Assembly (NCBI GenBank): GCA_004322535.1
Contig: SCUZ01000006.1
Location: forward strand, 1 to 52,424
Direction of reading: 5' to 3'
DNA length: 52,424 nt
Origin: Rugosibacter sp.
Lineage (GTDB): Bacteria > Pseudomonadota > Gammaproteobacteria > Burkholderiales > Rhodocyclaceae
Part shown: positions 45,076 to 52,424 of the stretch, piece by piece
How positions within the stretch are numbered: position 1 is the first letter of the stretch
How the letters are laid out: each line of letters opens with the position of its first letter
Position numbers and translations under genes: made by a program
The notes under the pieces: model-generated
The model's database searches: none
Told to the model about the DNA's origin: nothing
The model's input: the letters and a program-made list of their open reading frames with translations, nothing else

Positions 45076-45624
45076 TCAAGCTGCTGAGCTTTCTACCGGG
45101 TTTGCAATCAGCGCAAGCTGTTTGCGGTAGCGGCTGGCATTGGCCATATAGATCTCCCCGCTGTACAAAATCTTCGCCACTTCGGCATCTCTCAATTCAC
45201 GTACCACCTTGCCCGGCGAACCCATTACTAGCGAACGCGGCGGAATAATGCGGCCTTCGGGAATCAACGAATTGGCACCAATCAGGCTTTGTTCGCCGAT
45301 CACCGCGCCATTCAGAATCACGCTTTTGATACCGATGAGAGATCCTTCGCCGATAGTGCAGCCATGCAGCATGACCAGGTGGCCGACGGTAACATTTGCG
45401 CCTACTGTCAGCGGCACGCCTTCGTCGGTATGCAGCACCGAGCCGTCTTGAATATTGCTGTTTTCACCAATGCGAATCGGATCATTGTCGCCGCGCAATA
45501 CAGCGTTCCACCAGATGCTGGCGTTAGTGGCCAGGTGCACATTGCCGATGACCGTGGCATTCGGCGCAATCCAGACGTTTTTGCCGATAACCGGCTGTTT
45601 GTCAGTCAGCGAGTAAATCGGCAT
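45076..45624 (-). CDS. Gamma-type carbonic anhydrase family protein
   Basis: A 182-residue left-handed beta-helix protein built of hexapeptide repeats (VIGKNVWIAPNATVIGNVHL and on). The metal histidines fit: one in VLHTDEG and two in VGHLVMLHGCTIG. Relatives (YrdA, PaaY, CamH) bind zinc or iron and some hydrate CO2 or hydrolyse acyl esters. Activity here is not certain. Start ATG 45624 follows GGAGA; an overlapping ATG four bases upstream is out of frame. Converges on ftsB. Confidence 0.9.
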   Translation of the reverse strand: MPIYSLTDKQPVIGKNVWIAPNATVIGNVHLATNASIWWNAVLRGDNDPIRIGENSNIQDGSVLHTDEGVPLTVGANVTVGHLVMLHGCTIGEGSLIGIKSVILNGAVIGEQSLIGANSLIPEGRIIPPRSLVMGSPGKVVRELRDAEVAKILYSGEIYMANASRYRKQLALIANPVESSAA

Positions 45625-45650
45625 TCATGTTCTCCAGGTTGACTTTCTTT

Positions 45651-47528
45651 TCAGCGGTCGCGTTTTTTCCATTCAGGCTTTTTGCCATCGGTTTTTCCGC
45701 CCCATTCCTTTTTCGCCCGTACCGGGCCTGCAGGACGGGGGGGGCGAGTATCCGGATATTCACCCGGCTCGGTAATTCGAGCTTTTAACGCAAACTGACG
45801 CACGCGAATGCGGCGCAACACATCCATGACATCTGCGGGTAGATTGGCGGGCAATTCAACGGTACTGAAATCATCAAACAGGTTGATCTGGCCGATTTGT
45901 TTGCCGTCGATGCCGCCTTCGTTGGCAATGGCACCAACAATTTCTTTGGGCAACACGCCTTGATTGCGGCCGATTTCGATACGGTAACGGGCGAGAGCGC
46001 CTGCGGCATAGGTGTGCTGTGATGCAGATGTCTGCTCACGATTTTCGCGCGCGGGTCTTTCGCTTGATCGTTCGCTTGAACGGTCGGTGCGACTTGACGA
46101 GCGCTCAGGCCGGTCGAATGAGCGTTCACCCGAGCGCTCATTACGGTCAAACGTGCGCTCATTGCGTGCTGGCGGCGGCGTTAAATCAACTGCGGCTGCG
46201 CCGGCCAGCTGCAGTGGCCGTTCGCGTTGAGCAAGCCAAGCCAGTGCGGTGGCAATTTCACGGGCACCGATGTTATGGTCGGTTTCCATGTTGCGAATCA
46301 CATCAAAAAAGAAATCCAGTTTCTCGGTTTTGAGGGTGTCCAGAATCTGTTGCGTAAATTGCGCTACACGGCGGTTGGCAACTTCGCCAGGCGTAGGCAT
46401 GGCAAGTGGTTCGATCTTCTGCCGTGTGGCGCGCTCGATCACTTTCAGCATATGCATTTCGCGCGGAGTGATGAATAAAATGGCGCGCCCCGTGCGGCCC
46501 GCACGGCCTGTGCGGCCGATACGATGCACATAGGCTTCGGTGTCGTTGGGCACGTCATAGTTGATCACATGGCTGACACGCGACACGTCAATGCCGCGCG
46601 CGGCAACATCCGTAGCCACCACAATATCGAGGCTGCCGCTTTTCAGACGCTCGATGACTTGTTCCCGCAAGCCTTGCGTCATATCACCATTTAGCGCTGC
46701 CACGGCATAGCCGCGTGCTTCGAGCTTGTCAGCCAGTTCAACCGTCGCGATCTTGGTACGCACAAAAATAATTGCGGCGTCAAAGTCAGCTTCAACTTCC
46801 AGAATACGCGTCAATGCTTCGATCTTTTGCCCACCGTGGGTTTGGCAATAAAACTGTTGTGTGGTGACCACGGTGCTGGTCGCCGAACGGATTTTTATTT
46901 CTTTGGGATCACGTAAATGCTGATGTGCCACGCGGCGAATCACGTCGGGCATGGTGGCAGAAAACAGCGCCGTTTGCCGTGAGGCGGGGGTGTGTTCGAG
47001 AATCCATTTCACATCGTCAATAAAGCCCATGCGCAACATTTCATCAGCTTCGTCCAGCACCATAAAACTGAGCTTGTCGAGGACAAGACTCTTGCGCTCA
47101 AGGTGGTCCATCACTCGGCCGGGCGTGCCGACGATGACATGCGCGCCGCGCGAGAGCTGACGCAACTGCACCACCATGCTCTGCCCACCGTATACCGGCA
47201 AGACGTGAAAACCGGGGATGTGCTTGGCATAGCGCTGCAATGCCTCGGCCACCTGGATAGCCAGTTCGCGCGTAGGCGTCAGAATCAACGCTTGTGGTTT
47301 AGCTATTGATACATCAATTTTTTGCAGCAAGGGCAGGGCAAAGGCGGCTGTTTTGCCAGTGCCGGTTTGCGCTTCACCGAGCACGTCCAACCCTGCCAGC
47401 AATGGAGGAATGCAGGCGGCTTGAATAGGCGAGGGAGTCTCGTAGCCGACTTCAGCCAAAGCGGAGAGTAAAGCGGGTTTCAACCCGAGTTGGGCGAACC
47501 CGATGGGAGTGTCAGTAGTAGTTGTCAT
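45651..47528 (-). CDS. deaD: DEAD-box RNA helicase (DeaD/CsdA-like)
   Basis: A 625-residue helicase. Q motif GYETPSPIQ, motif I AQTGTGKTAAF, Ia PTRELAIQV, II VLDEADEMLRMGF, III SATMP, V ATDVAARGIDVSR and VI HRIGRTGRAGRTG are all present in the first 370 residues. A helical dimerisation region follows, then an Arg/Ser/Glu-rich linker (about 455-505), a DbpA-type RNA-binding fold (RYRIEIGRNQGVLPKEIVGA) and a basic tail. DeaD acts in ribosome assembly and mRNA decay in the cold. The upstream gap has a 10-bp direct repeat (GTAAATCAGK at about 47577) in the likely leader. Confidence 0.95.
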   Translation of the reverse strand: MTTTTDTPIGFAQLGLKPALLSALAEVGYETPSPIQAACIPPLLAGLDVLGEAQTGTGKTAAFALPLLQKIDVSIAKPQALILTPTRELAIQVAEALQRYAKHIPGFHVLPVYGGQSMVVQLRQLSRGAHVIVGTPGRVMDHLERKSLVLDKLSFMVLDEADEMLRMGFIDDVKWILEHTPASRQTALFSATMPDVIRRVAHQHLRDPKEIKIRSATSTVVTTQQFYCQTHGGQKIEALTRILEVEADFDAAIIFVRTKIATVELADKLEARGYAVAALNGDMTQGLREQVIERLKSGSLDIVVATDVAARGIDVSRVSHVINYDVPNDTEAYVHRIGRTGRAGRTGRAILFITPREMHMLKVIERATRQKIEPLAMPTPGEVANRRVAQFTQQILDTLKTEKLDFFFDVIRNMETDHNIGAREIATALAWLAQRERPLQLAGAAAVDLTPPPARNERTFDRNERSGERSFDRPERSSSRTDRSSERSSERPARENREQTSASQHTYAAGALARYRIEIGRNQGVLPKEIVGAIANEGGIDGKQIGQINLFDDFSTVELPANLPADVMDVLRRIRVRQFALKARITEPGEYPDTRPPRPAGPVRAKKEWGGKTDGKKPEWKKRDR

Positions 47529-47726
47529 GGTGATCCTGCGTAGCGCAGAGTAAGGCAGAAGAGGCGATGAAGCCGAAGTAAATCAGTGTAAATCAGGAAA
47601 AAGCAACGTATAGCCACGGCGTGTAGCTGATTCGGCCCGCATTATCGCAGATTTCCAAGCCAAATCATAGGGATTAGCTTGGGGTTACCCTATATTAACG
47701 GCACGTTTAAGCCATGATCGTGCAAT
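47529..47726. other. Leader and intergenic region upstream of deaD
   Basis: 198 bases between the stop of the RlmI-like gene and the deaD start. It probably contains the deaD promoter and a long leader. GTAAATCAGT and GTAAATCAGG stand in tandem near 47578-47598. No gene seen. Confidence 0.45.
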
Positions 47727-48743
47727 TTAAACGCGCAAAAGCACCATTTTAAGGGGAGGCTCGCCATCCATGCTGGGAAAATCCGTTTCCGGCAAAATCC
47801 ATTCAAATTCACGAATCGGCCGGCCCGCTTTAGTAGCACTACGCTGCAGTTGATCAAGCCAAATGTCTCGAGAGACGTTCGCGACATGGTTGGTGCAAAT
47901 TAGCGTACCACCTTCATTCGTGCACAACAGCGCGGGCTTGAAGACTGAGGCGTAATCATTGACGAGATCCACCACGCCAAAAAGGCTTTTGGCATAACTC
48001 GGTGGGTCAAGGAAAACGCAGTCAAAGGTTTGCGCTTCGAGCTTAGGAAAAGGCGGCATGCGTTTACCACGCACGAACTCGGCTTGACCCAGTCCTGAAA
48101 GCTGGCGCATGGCAGCAAAGGCGTCACTTTTGATGAAGCGCGGGCGGACTGGCAAGGTGTTATATCGTGCATTTTCCTTGCCGATTTTCAAGCTGGAATC
48201 TGAAAAATCAACATTCACCACAAACCGTGCCCCCGCTTTGGCTGCGGCAATGCCGACGCCACAGGTATAAGCGAACAGGTTGAGCAGTGATTTACCCGCA
48301 ATTTCTTGCATCACCCGCCGCCGCGCGGCGCGCAGATCGAGAAACAACCAAGGGTCTTGTCCAGCGTGACGTCCTTGAATACGATACGTCACGTCCATCT
48401 CGTGCGCTTCGCGTGGCGCGCTGGCGATGTCAAGTTGCTCGGCGGTCAGTGCATTGGCGATACGTGAGTTGGCTTGGCTGCGATCGTTGTATACCAACGC
48501 TAATGCAGGCAGCTTTTCAGCATAAAACGCGGTGAGTTCCGCCAATAATTCTGGCGTGAGCGGGCTGTGAAAGCATTGCACCAACAGCAAATCGCCATAA
48601 CGATCCACAGTGAGGCCTGAGTGACCTTCAACGGTGCCGTGAAACAGCCGATAAGCGTCGGTTTTTTCGGCAAGCAATTGTGCCATGAGCGTTTCACGGG
48701 CGGCAAACGCATGGGCAAGATGGGTGGTGAGAGTCTCGGTCAT
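47727..48743 (-). CDS. RlmI-like class I SAM methyltransferase
   Basis: A 338-residue protein related to the 23S rRNA m5C methyltransferase RlmI and its short paralogs. The SAM site reads SLLNLFAYTCGVGIAAAKAG, with VNVDFSDSSLKIGKENA as motif II and CVFLDPPSYAKSLFG as the catalytic loop (DPPSY). The N-terminal ~50 residues replace the PUA domain of RlmI (no clear PUA seen), so its target may differ. It starts at ATG 48743 with no overlap to neighbours. Confidence 0.85.
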   Translation of the reverse strand: MTETLTTHLAHAFAARETLMAQLLAEKTDAYRLFHGTVEGHSGLTVDRYGDLLLVQCFHSPLTPELLAELTAFYAEKLPALALVYNDRSQANSRIANALTAEQLDIASAPREAHEMDVTYRIQGRHAGQDPWLFLDLRAARRRVMQEIAGKSLLNLFAYTCGVGIAAAKAGARFVVNVDFSDSSLKIGKENARYNTLPVRPRFIKSDAFAAMRQLSGLGQAEFVRGKRMPPFPKLEAQTFDCVFLDPPSYAKSLFGVVDLVNDYASVFKPALLCTNEGGTLICTNHVANVSRDIWLDQLQRSATKAGRPIREFEWILPETDFPSMDGEPPLKMVLLRV

Positions 48744-48833
48744 AACAAAGGGGTAGCAAAAACAAGAGGCAGCAAAGAATAATGCGGCACAGATAACGCA
48801 GCATACGCGGGAAGGCCAGCATCTTACGCGGTT

Positions 48834-49001
48834 ATGTGGTATTTAGCTGTAATTATTGGCTTATTAGCTGCATGGCAGGGTCGATTTTTTGGGATTGGCT
48901 TTGCCGAGATGTCATCAAGGTCTCCGCATGGCAAGACGCCAGTCGTTAAAGCGTCACTACGGAACGAATCGATTTCCCCCGTGCATCACAAATCAAAGTA
49001 G
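48834..49001 (+). CDS. Possible small membrane protein, doubtful
   Basis: A 55-codon frame from ATG 48834 opens with a hydrophobic stretch, MWYLAVIIGLLAAWQG, that looks like a membrane anchor. Its second half runs antisense into the decayed dehydrogenase copy, so at best it is a truncated gene whose end is new. No good ribosome site. Probably not functional. Confidence 0.2.
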   Translation: MWYLAVIIGLLAAWQGRFFGIGFAEMSSRSPHGKTPVVKASLRNESISPVHHKSK

Positions 49002-49243
49002 ACACGACCGGTCACCAGATGAAAGAGAGGCGGATAGAAATTTCCTTACCCCTACCGGCAACGATTGTGCTCATACTTTAGCTTTTATGGCCACTCCAAC
49101 GCCTGACCAGACGGGTTGATATCCTCGCCCTCATGGCGGAGAATCGCCGGAAAATGCCTGCGGAGTCATTGCCCGACAAGGTGAAGATGAACGCATCAGC
49201 GTGGCACATGCCGGAAGCTTTTATCTCCACCAGCTAGCTAGTT
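48944..49243 (-). pseudogene. Decayed second copy of the glutathione-dependent formaldehyde dehydrogenase gene
   Basis: Three blocks match the intact gene at 49277-50386 in the same order and strand. Block 48944-48998 matches its 3' end (near 49274-49325); block 49005-49125 matches 49467-49730 with gaps; block 49126-49243 matches its 5' third (near 50200-50300). About 700 bases are missing and the frame is broken in several places. The differences are scattered, so decay is old. This is a tandem duplicate that was lost by internal deletion. Confidence 0.85.
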
Positions 49244-49276
49244 CGCGCAGCAAAGAGCTTTCTCAGCGGCACGTCG

Positions 49277-50386
49277 TTAAAATGTCACCACAGAGCGAAT
49301 CGATTTCCCCTTGTGCATCAAATCAAAGGCCTCGTTGATATGCTCTATCGGCATCACATGGGTAATCAGATCATCAATGTTGATCTTGCCTTCCATATAC
49401 CAATCCACAATCCTGGGCACATCCGTGCGGCCTCTCGCGCCCCCAAAGGCCGAGCCTTGCCAGACGCGGCCGGTAACCAACTGAAAAGGACGGGTAGAGA
49501 TTTCCTTGCCCGCACCCGCCACGCCGACGATTGTGCTCACGCCCCAGCCCTTATGGCAGCATTCCAGCGCCTGGCGCATCAGATCAACATTGCCGACACA
49601 TTCAAAACTGTGATCCGCACCGCCCTTGGTCAGGCTGACGAGATAGGGAACCAGATCACCTTCGACTTCACGCGGATTCACAAAGTGCGTCATGCCGAAT
49701 TTTTCAGCCAGCGCCTGGCGCGATGGGTTGATATCCACGCCGACAATCATGCTCGCACCCACCATGCGTGTCCCCTGAATCACATTCAGCCCGATGCCGC
49801 CCAAACCGAACACCACGACACGGTCGCCCGGCTGAACCCTGGCCGTATTGATTACTGCACCAACACCCGTAGTGACACCGCAACCGATATAACACACCTT
49901 GTCAAAGGGCGCATCCTCGCGGATTTTGGCGACGGCGATTTCAGGCATCACCGAATACTGTGCGAAGGTCGACGTGCCCATGTAATGAAAAACGGGCTTG
50001 CCGTTCAGGCTAAAGCGGCTGGTGCCATCAGGCATCAACCCCTGGCCTTGTGTGGTGCGAATCGCCTGGCACAGATTGGTCTTTTGCGAGAGACAATATT
50101 CGCATTGCCGGCACTCTGGCGTGTACAACGGAATCACATGATCCCCTGGCTTGACACTAGTTACGCCAGCGCCCACCTCGACCACCACACCTGCCCCCTC
50201 GTGGCCAAGAATCGCCGGAAAAATGCCTTCAGGGTCATCGCCCGACAAAGTGAACGCATCGGTATGGCACACGCCGGAAGCTTTGATTTCCACTAGCACT
50301 TCGCCCATTTTGGGACCGGCCAGATCAACGGTTTCAATCGATAACAGGGCGCCAGCCTGATAGGCAACGGCAGCTTTGACTTGCAT
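49277..50386 (-). CDS. frmA: S-(hydroxymethyl)glutathione dehydrogenase (class III ADH)
   Basis: A 369-residue zinc enzyme oxidising S-hydroxymethylglutathione, the adduct of formaldehyde and glutathione, with NAD. Catalytic zinc ligands are Cys40 and His62 region in [13 protein letters not shown] and [10 protein letters not shown], and Cys in [14 protein letters not shown]; the structural zinc set is [15 protein letters not shown]. The NAD motif is [16 protein letters not shown]. The C-terminus [12 protein letters not shown] is typical. No frmB esterase or frmR is beside it, but a decayed second copy is. ATG 50386 follows GGAG. Confidence 0.96.
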   Translation of the reverse strand: MQVKAAVAYQAGALLSIETVDLAGPKMGEVLVEIKASGVCHTDAFTLSGDDPEGIFPAILGHEGAGVVVEVGAGVTSVKPGDHVIPLYTPECRQCEYCLSQKTNLCQAIRTTQGQGLMPDGTSRFSLNGKPVFHYMGTSTFAQYSVMPEIAVAKIREDAPFDKVCYIGCGVTTGVGAVINTARVQPGDRVVVFGLGGIGLNVIQGTRMVGASMIVGVDINPSRQALAEKFGMTHFVNPREVEGDLVPYLVSLTKGGADHSFECVGNVDLMRQALECCHKGWGVSTIVGVAGAGKEISTRPFQLVTGRVWQGSAFGGARGRTDVPRIVDWYMEGKINIDDLITHVMPIEHINEAFDLMHKGKSIRSVVTF

Positions 50387-50702
50387 AGTGTTCTCCTGAA
50401 GTGGGGCGTTAGTTTACGGCATGCTATGTTTGTGGCATGTTCGTGATTCTAAGGCCATCATGTACTGATGGTGCCGCATCAGCAAGGCGACCTGCAGGAG
50501 GCACTTTCTTCTTTTGGCAAATGAAAGGCGATGCAAATTTTTCAGGCTTGAATTCCGTGATTTAATCTGGAATGAATTGGGCGTATTTTAGTGGACGTAT
50601 TTCGCTCGCAAAAAATCTTTCTGCCACCCTTGACCATCGCCACGCTGTTGCCCTGCCTTCAACAGGCTCAGCGCATCGGTGAGCCAATGACACCGTACTG
50701 GT
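50387..50702. other. Divergent intergenic region upstream of frmA and the AI-2E gene
   Basis: 316 bases without a gene. It must hold promoters for both divergent genes. I see scattered near-palindromes (e.g. GGCATGCTATG near 50418) but nothing I can assign. Confidence 0.4.
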
Positions 50703-51776
50703 ATGCAAAAAAAATATTCTGATCTCATCCTTACCCATCTCGCCCTTGTACTGCTGGTGGCTGGTTGCGTGCTGGTACTTTGGCCATTCCTGACGGCGCT
50801 GATCTGGGCGGCTATCCTGGTGTCTACCAGCTGGCCGGTTTTTCTATCACTGAATCGATTGCTGGGAGAACGGCGTATTTTTGCAGCAAGCCTGATGACA
50901 TTGCTTGTTACCCTGGCGCTATTGGGGCCGGTGACTGCCGTCGCCCTGGCACTGGTCGACAATGTCACCGAGCTCGCGCGCGTGGCTACTGCCTTGCTTA
51001 AAAACGGGCTGCCCGATGCGCCTGTCTGGCTGACCAGTCTGCCTCTCGCAGGCCAGATGGTTCACGATTACTGGCAGCAGTTAGCGCATGATGGCCAGCA
51101 ACTGACACATACGCTGGAAAGGTTTGCAGAGCCAGCGCAAGCAGCGGCGCTTGCAGGGGGGCGTCTGATGGGTAAGGGGGTGCTGGATATAGGCATCTCC
51201 GTATTTCTTTCCTTCTTCTTTTTTCTTCATGGCGAAGCGCTGGCCTCACGCCTCTACATCACTCTGGAACATCTGGCTGGCAGTCGCGCACTTTACTTGC
51301 TGGGCATTGCTCGCGGTACGGTAACGGGAGTGGTCTACGGCATCCTTGGCACCGCGCTGGCGCAAGGCGTGCTGGCTGCTGTCGGATTTGCCATTGCCGG
51401 CGTTCCTGGTGCGGTGCTATTGGGTGTCGCCACCTTCTTCCTGTCCGTGATTCCGGTGGGGCCGCCTATCGTCTGGGGCGGCGCGGCCATCTGGTTGTTT
51501 CAGCAGGACCAGTTTGGCTGGGCTATTTTTGTTGCCCTGTGGGGCTTCTTTGTGGTGAGCACCGTGGACAACGTGATTAAGCCCTTCATCATCAGCCGAG
51601 GCGCAAAGCTGCCTTTCGCCATCGTCTTTCTCGGTGTGCTGGGGGGCGTGCTGGCATTCGGCGTCATCGGTGTCTTCCTTGGCCCGACCTTGCTTGCCGT
51701 GGGCTACAGTTTGGCCATCGAATGGACATCCGCAACGGCATTGCAAGCAGCAGCCAATAATAAAAACCAGGAGTGA
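50703..51776 (+). CDS. AI-2E family transporter (PerM-like)
   Basis: A 357-residue polytopic inner-membrane protein. About eight hydrophobic segments; the conserved loop near the C-terminus contains VIPVGPPIVWGGAAIWLF and STVDNVIKPFIISRGAKLPF, the DNxxxPxxixxxxxLP pattern of the family. Members include TqsA (AI-2 export) and Na+/H+ or permease-type proteins, so the name does not fix a substrate. ATG 50703 has no obvious ribosome site. It is divergent from frmA. Confidence 0.9.
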   Translation: MQKKYSDLILTHLALVLLVAGCVLVLWPFLTALIWAAILVSTSWPVFLSLNRLLGERRIFAASLMTLLVTLALLGPVTAVALALVDNVTELARVATALLKNGLPDAPVWLTSLPLAGQMVHDYWQQLAHDGQQLTHTLERFAEPAQAAALAGGRLMGKGVLDIGISVFLSFFFFLHGEALASRLYITLEHLAGSRALYLLGIARGTVTGVVYGILGTALAQGVLAAVGFAIAGVPGAVLLGVATFFLSVIPVGPPIVWGGAAIWLFQQDQFGWAIFVALWGFFVVSTVDNVIKPFIISRGAKLPFAIVFLGVLGGVLAFGVIGVFLGPTLLAVGYSLAIEWTSATALQAAANNKNQE

Positions 51777-51833
51777 AGATCAAGCAGTCCAACTGCGCAC
51801 CGGATTGCTTTATTTAATTCAGCCCTTTTCTCA

Positions 51834-52424
51834 TCACGGTACAGTAACAACCACTTTACCGATCTGCTGATTGCTCTCCAGATAGCGGTACGCGTCGACA
51901 ATCTGATCGAGCGGAAAAGTTTTGGCGATGGTCGGTTTTAAGGAGCGATCTTTCAGCCCCGACAAGACAAATTCGGCGGCGCGGCGTCGGTTGGTTTTAT
52001 CCGCGAGATCCTGAATAACGAAATACCCGCGCATGCGCACGCCATTTTTCATGGCAGCGCGATAGGGGAAGGGGGTTTCATGTGCGCGGCCACTGAGGTT
52101 GCCATACACAATGACTTCGCCGCCGTAACCCAGCGCATCCGCGAGCGGTAGCACGCCCGGCCCGGCAACGGGATCGAAAACGACGCGAGCACCTTGGCCT
52201 CGAGTGATGGCGGCAACCCGCTCGGCTAAATCATTCTCGCTCGTGACAATGACATGCTGCGCGCCAGCGGCGAGCAGTGCGTCACGTTTTTCGTTGGTAC
52301 GTGTGATGGCAATGGAAACCCCGCCAATACGATTAACCACTTGAATTGCCGCCAAGCCCACGCTGCTGGAAGCAGCCGTGATCAGCGCCGCACCTCCGGT
52401 GGTGAGCGAGTGAATTTCATGCAG
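51834..52424 (-). CDS. MDR-family zinc-type alcohol dehydrogenase/quinone oxidoreductase, 3' part
   Basis: The C-terminal 196 residues of a gene entering from the right edge. The NADP-binding motif ALITAASSSVGLAAIQVVN opens the visible part (Rossmann fold, with SSVG in place of GGVG), followed by QGARVVFDPVAGPGVLPLAD and the closing FPLDQIVDAYRYLESNQQIG, KVVVTV. This matches quinone-reductase-like MDR enzymes. The N-terminal catalytic domain lies outside the window. It converges on the AI-2E gene with a 57-base gap. Confidence 0.88.
   Translation of the reverse strand: MHEIHSLTTGGAALITAASSSVGLAAIQVVNRIGGVSIAITRTNEKRDALLAAGAQHVIVTSENDLAERVAAITRGQGARVVFDPVAGPGVLPLADALGYGGEVIVYGNLSGRAHETPFPYRAAMKNGVRMRGYFVIQDLADKTNRRRAAEFVLSGLKDRSLKPTIAKTFPLDQIVDAYRYLESNQQIGKVVVTVP

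Overview
The window reads as a chromosomal segment of a betaproteobacterium. This is inferred from gene order and protein style: pyrG-kdsA-eno-ftsB, prfB-lysS with the RF2 frameshift site, mutL-miaA, and purN next to a DUF3108 gene and an RsmB-type methyltransferase. Nitrosomonadales or a relative is my guess; no rRNA gene is present to settle it. Most of the window is housekeeping sequence, densely packed with many stop/start overlaps of the ATGA type.

Layout. 1-1.7 kb is a scarred accessory region: the tail of a CusF-like copper protein, a frameshifted CusA-type efflux remnant, the N-terminal stub of an integron/XerC-like integrase, and an intact BrnT-BrnA toxin-antitoxin pair with a recognisable promoter and repeated sites. 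1.9-9.05 kb (minus) holds rlmB, an MscS channel, a secreted PLD-type nuclease, an rsmB-like gene, DUF3108, purN, a lipoprotein and dedA. 9.1-11.9 kb (plus) holds mutL-miaA. 12-17.3 kb (minus) holds folE, a stress-like set (small basic protein, glycine-rich membrane protein, FMN reductase, SYLF protein), cfa and a RibD-C reductase. 17.8-21.1 kb is a complete restriction-modification operon: C5 methyltransferase with an N-terminal HTH, an unknown 93-residue protein, Vsr, and an MvaI/BcnI-type nuclease with a long extra N-terminal part. glpD follows. 22.9-28.1 kb (plus) is an envelope-glycan cluster (GT9, GtrA-like/ArnT-like, flippase-like, PAP2), then clpB behind a sigma-32-type promoter. 31-33.8 kb holds a dead outer-membrane transporter gene, tag, lysC and a flavodoxin. 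34-40.7 kb holds tRNA-Val, gltX, a glycine-zipper protein, a stand-alone MnmC oxidase domain, lysS and prfB. 40.8-45 kb is pyrG-kdsA-eno-ftsB. The end carries a gamma carbonic anhydrase, a DEAD-box helicase, an RlmI-like methyltransferase, a decayed second copy of the formaldehyde dehydrogenase gene beside the intact one, an AI-2E-family permease and a partial MDR dehydrogenase.

The least expected signal is a short dispersed repeat of about 25 bp with core GTCGGCGCTGG followed by a GAGACGGC-like half. I count about a dozen copies, seven sharing an exact 10-mer. They lie between genes, in decayed DNA, and inside intact coding sequences, where they are translated in different frames. It behaves like a DNA-level element that inserts into or is tolerated in variable protein linkers; I do not recognise it as a named family.
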